DNA of 60,000 bases from Cryptomeria japonica (Eukaryota; Streptophyta; Pinopsida; Cupressales; Cupressaceae): positions 182,356,951 through 182,416,950 of the forward strand of contig NC_081413.1 in NCBI RefSeq assembly GCF_030272615.1. Reading direction: 5' to 3'. Both the position numbers and the translations under genes were made by a program. This document shows positions 58,131 through 60,000 of the stretch, piece after piece (the stretch's first letter is position 1; each line of letters starts with the position of its first letter). The notes beneath the pieces were generated by a model. It saw only the letters and a list, made by a program, of their open reading frames with translations, ran no database searches and had not been told where the DNA came from.

Positions 58131-58438
58131 GAGCCTGACAAGGAAATGAAAACTTAGGAAAAGGGCGTAAGAAATAAAACATATTTAGAGACCCGCCTAG
58201 GGAAAAACACAGAGGGGGGACCCCTTCACGACGAAATGACCCTTCTACTTAAGTGGAAAAAGTAACATTAAAAAAGAACATAGGGACTCCAAGACATAGC
58301 AAGGGTAAATTTAAAAAACCCTAGACCTTTTTAACCAAAAAAAAGAAACTTAGAGGCAATATGAAGTGCTAAGCACAAATTTGCAGATTTTAGTCAATTA
58401 TAGAACAAAATCACCCAAGATTCAAAATAGTGATAACA

Positions 58439-58443
58439 CCTCG
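58439..58443. repeat. Target-site duplication of G-LTR, right copy (CCTCG)
   Basis: Matches 39133-39137. It lies inside the PMD reading frame at a VDDSR codon run. Confidence 0.92.
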
Positions 58444-59109
58444 AATCATCCACAATAGGTCTACAAACTGGGATATGCTCCCATGCCCATATCTACAACA
58501 CTAGGATACCTGCTGCCATGCTCTTCGCCTCTCGATAGGTGATCTCATACATCTCATGGTACATGTGCATGACTAGGCATGAACCACAACCTAATCTAAC
58601 TGGATCAGTAAGCAATCTCTCTAACATCCTACCCCATCCATATAAAAATCCATACTGTCCTCTGTCAGGCACCATGAAACAACCAATCATGCCAGCCAAA
58701 ATGTATGCAAGTGGGTACTCTGCATTGTACCTACTCAAAAAATCATCCCAACTGATAGCACGGTCAAGGATAGTGTCATCATAAAAAATGCATCTAAGAG
58801 CCTCAATGCCCGGTCATGGATTCAAATTGTAATCTACCTTATCTCTAGCAAATGAAATCCTTAAAATCCTATAAATATCCTTAGGAGTGATCGTCATATC
58901 TCCAATAGGCAAATAAAATGTGTTATGCTCATAATGGAAATGCTCAACCAATGTAGTCAACAAACTGTGATTCACATGGATATCGGGCATCTGCAACAAG
59001 TATCCAAATCCATACAACCCAATGTGACCTCTCTATGCATTCGATAAGTCATGCACCAATCTCATAGTTGGCGATATGTGCATTGAAACTATATATCTGA
59101 CAACTAAAC
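58444..59109 (-). pseudogene. Plant mobile domain (PMD) gene, 5' half
   Basis: Main pieces 58814-59017 and 58493-58738. Motifs include TTLVEHFHYEHNTFYLPIGD, ITPKDIYRILRISF, ISWDDFLSRYN, YGFLYGWGRMLERL and AAGILVLQIWAWEHIPVCRP, the recognisable core of the plant mobile domain found in MAIN-like proteins and in some transposons. In-frame stops lie at about 59028 (TAG) and 58815 (TGA), so it was decayed apart from the G-LTR insertion. The frame continues at 39132. Its role (silencing-related in MAIN proteins, or transposon-borne) cannot be decided. Confidence 0.85.
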
Positions 59110-59474
59110 CTACAAAATTGAACAAAATCATCAATACGCAATCAAATTTGCGCTAAGAATATGTTAAACCTCCTAAAGAATCCAAATTTGATGTTTTGGT
59201 CCTTAAAAACAAGCGCTATTTTCCATACGAGTGAGCATAGTCAAGTAGCAACTTGTATGCCAAAACATTATGAGCCGCATGAGTAAACATTCACATATGA
59301 CAAACCCTACATGACCATATGATAAAACATAAATTGCCAGATACTCGTACAAAAAACAATATGGAACCAAATGATAAATCGACACATGCCAACTTAACAC
59401 GAAATGAAAAATGCAAAATTCAACAAAATATCAAAAAATAAGAAATGCACAGGCTTGAGATCGATCACTTACTG
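59110..59474 (-). other. Possible intron in the PMD gene
   Basis: On the minus strand CAGCA|GTAAGTG at 59474 is a good donor, and a T-rich tract ending TTTTGTAG at 59110 is a good acceptor, just before the PMD domain. The intervening DNA is AT-rich without coding sequence. This is a motif-based call. Confidence 0.45.
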
Positions 59475-59630
59475 CTGGGGGATAGTTTCAAGGTTGATTA
59501 TGTCATCTCTGGCACTCGAATCAATGCTCTTGAATTGGAATTGCCATTTTTCTTCACAGGAGGTTTTTCAAATTTTAAACTTTGAGAGGTAAAAATGAAT
59601 TGACAAAGACACATTGAACCTCTTATATAG
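59475..59630 (-). promoter_or_regulatory. Possible PMD first exon and TATA box
   Basis: CTATATAAGA on the minus strand (59621-59630) lies about 75 bp upstream of an ATG at 59547. The frame from that ATG stops after eight codons, while another frame is open to the donor site, so the coding start is unresolved. Confidence 0.4.
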
Positions 59631-60000
59631 CCCAAACCCTAATTTTCAAACTTGCTCCGATGGACATAAAATTTGTACCCTTGACTAAATCAACTGTCTT
59701 GAGTCCATTTTCAGGATCAAAATCAAAATTTGAGATAATTTTTCTAGTCAAAATTTCACAATGTTGACCACTTAGCACTTTCATCTTTCAATCGCTTTTT
59801 CGCATCATTTTGTGCTCAAATCAATTATGATCTCAAATCAATTCTTAAATCATTCTTCATGCTCAGCTTATCATCACCAAATATTTATTTCTGTGAAAAT
59901 TGCCTAAAATCATGGTAACCTCGTCATCTTTTGATTTCACTCCCGAGGGAGCATCATCATTGCGTCATCATTATCAAAAAGTCAAGATTTTTTTTTTCAA
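59631..60000. other. Upstream flank, nothing recognised
   Basis: AT-rich DNA upstream (minus strand) of the PMD gene. I see no gene, repeat end or clear regulatory element. Confidence 0.5.

Larger units (their letters stand above)
39138..58438 (-). mobile_element. G-LTR: 19.3-kb Gypsy-type element with 6.5-kb coding LTRs
   Basis: Two long direct repeats (39138-45681, 6,544 bp; 51930-58438, 6,509 bp) flank a 6,248-bp interior. The duplication CCTCG bounds the whole. The primer binding site at 51908-51925 makes the right copy the 5' LTR, so the element reads leftwards. The interior encodes Gag, protease, RNase H, RT, RNase H and only the integrase C-terminus. Each LTR contains a ~1,200-codon reading frame. 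Long LTRs and the Arg-type primer site recall Ogre/Tat elements, but a coding region inside the LTR is not part of the textbook layout. Confidence 0.93.
51930..58438 (-). mobile_element. G-LTR 5' LTR
   Basis: 6,509 bp, colinear with 39138-45681 with small indels and several percent of differences by eye, many of them transitions. It starts TGTTATCACTATTTTG at 58438 and ends ...GAGAACAATA at 51930. The order inside is tandem array, short ORF, large ORF, non-coding end. Confidence 0.92.

Overview
This is nuclear DNA of a seed plant with a large, retrotransposon-rich genome. A conifer or other gymnosperm is my guess, but the sequence does not prove it. Nearly all 60 kb is nested, mostly decayed LTR retrotransposons plus one broken plant-mobile-domain (PMD) gene. 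I see no intact cellular gene, tRNA, rRNA or CRISPR array. Element names below are my own labels.

Layout. 1-1200: polypurine tract and LTR of a Ty3/Gypsy-like element lying against a truncated Copia LTR (1217-2193) and a second Copia LTR tail (2194-2435). 2436-18233 (minus): Gypsy-1, a decayed Tat-like element with gag, protease, G-patch, RT, RNase H, second RNase H and integrase, split by NA1. NA1 (8745-17161, minus) is a complete 8,417-bp non-autonomous element with two 1,664-bp LTRs, target duplication ATTTC, and a gag-spacer/protease/G-patch polyprotein but no RT or integrase. 18234-23263 (minus): Copia-A, a decayed Copia gag-pol with a 3' LTR. 23258-29818 (minus): Copia-L, a Copia-type element with a zinc-knuckle Gag remnant and a ~1,084-codon reading frame of unknown function in place of pol. 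29819 to about 37500 (plus): Gypsy-2, a second Tat-like element. 37975-39132 and 58444-59109 (minus): two halves of a PMD gene, split by G-LTR.

G-LTR (39138-58438, minus, 19,301 bp, target duplication CCTCG on the plus strand) is the most interesting object. Its LTRs are about 6.5 kb each, and each carries a reading frame of about 1,200 codons on the coding strand of the element, downstream of a ~127-bp tandem array of about ten units. The internal 6.2 kb has gag, a protease, an RNase H domain placed before the RT, an RT with its own RNase H, and only the C-terminal end of integrase. The catalytic integrase core is missing.

How the parts relate. The decayed autonomous elements show the source machinery (RT, RNase H, integrase). 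NA1, Copia-L and G-LTR lack some or all of it and must have been mobilised in trans. The LTR-encoded protein of G-LTR and the large Copia-L protein have similar length, similar layout and a few similar sequence blocks. This may mean that one uncharacterised protein family travels with both Copia-type and Gypsy-type elements. All alignments were made by eye, and boundaries without a target duplication are approximate.
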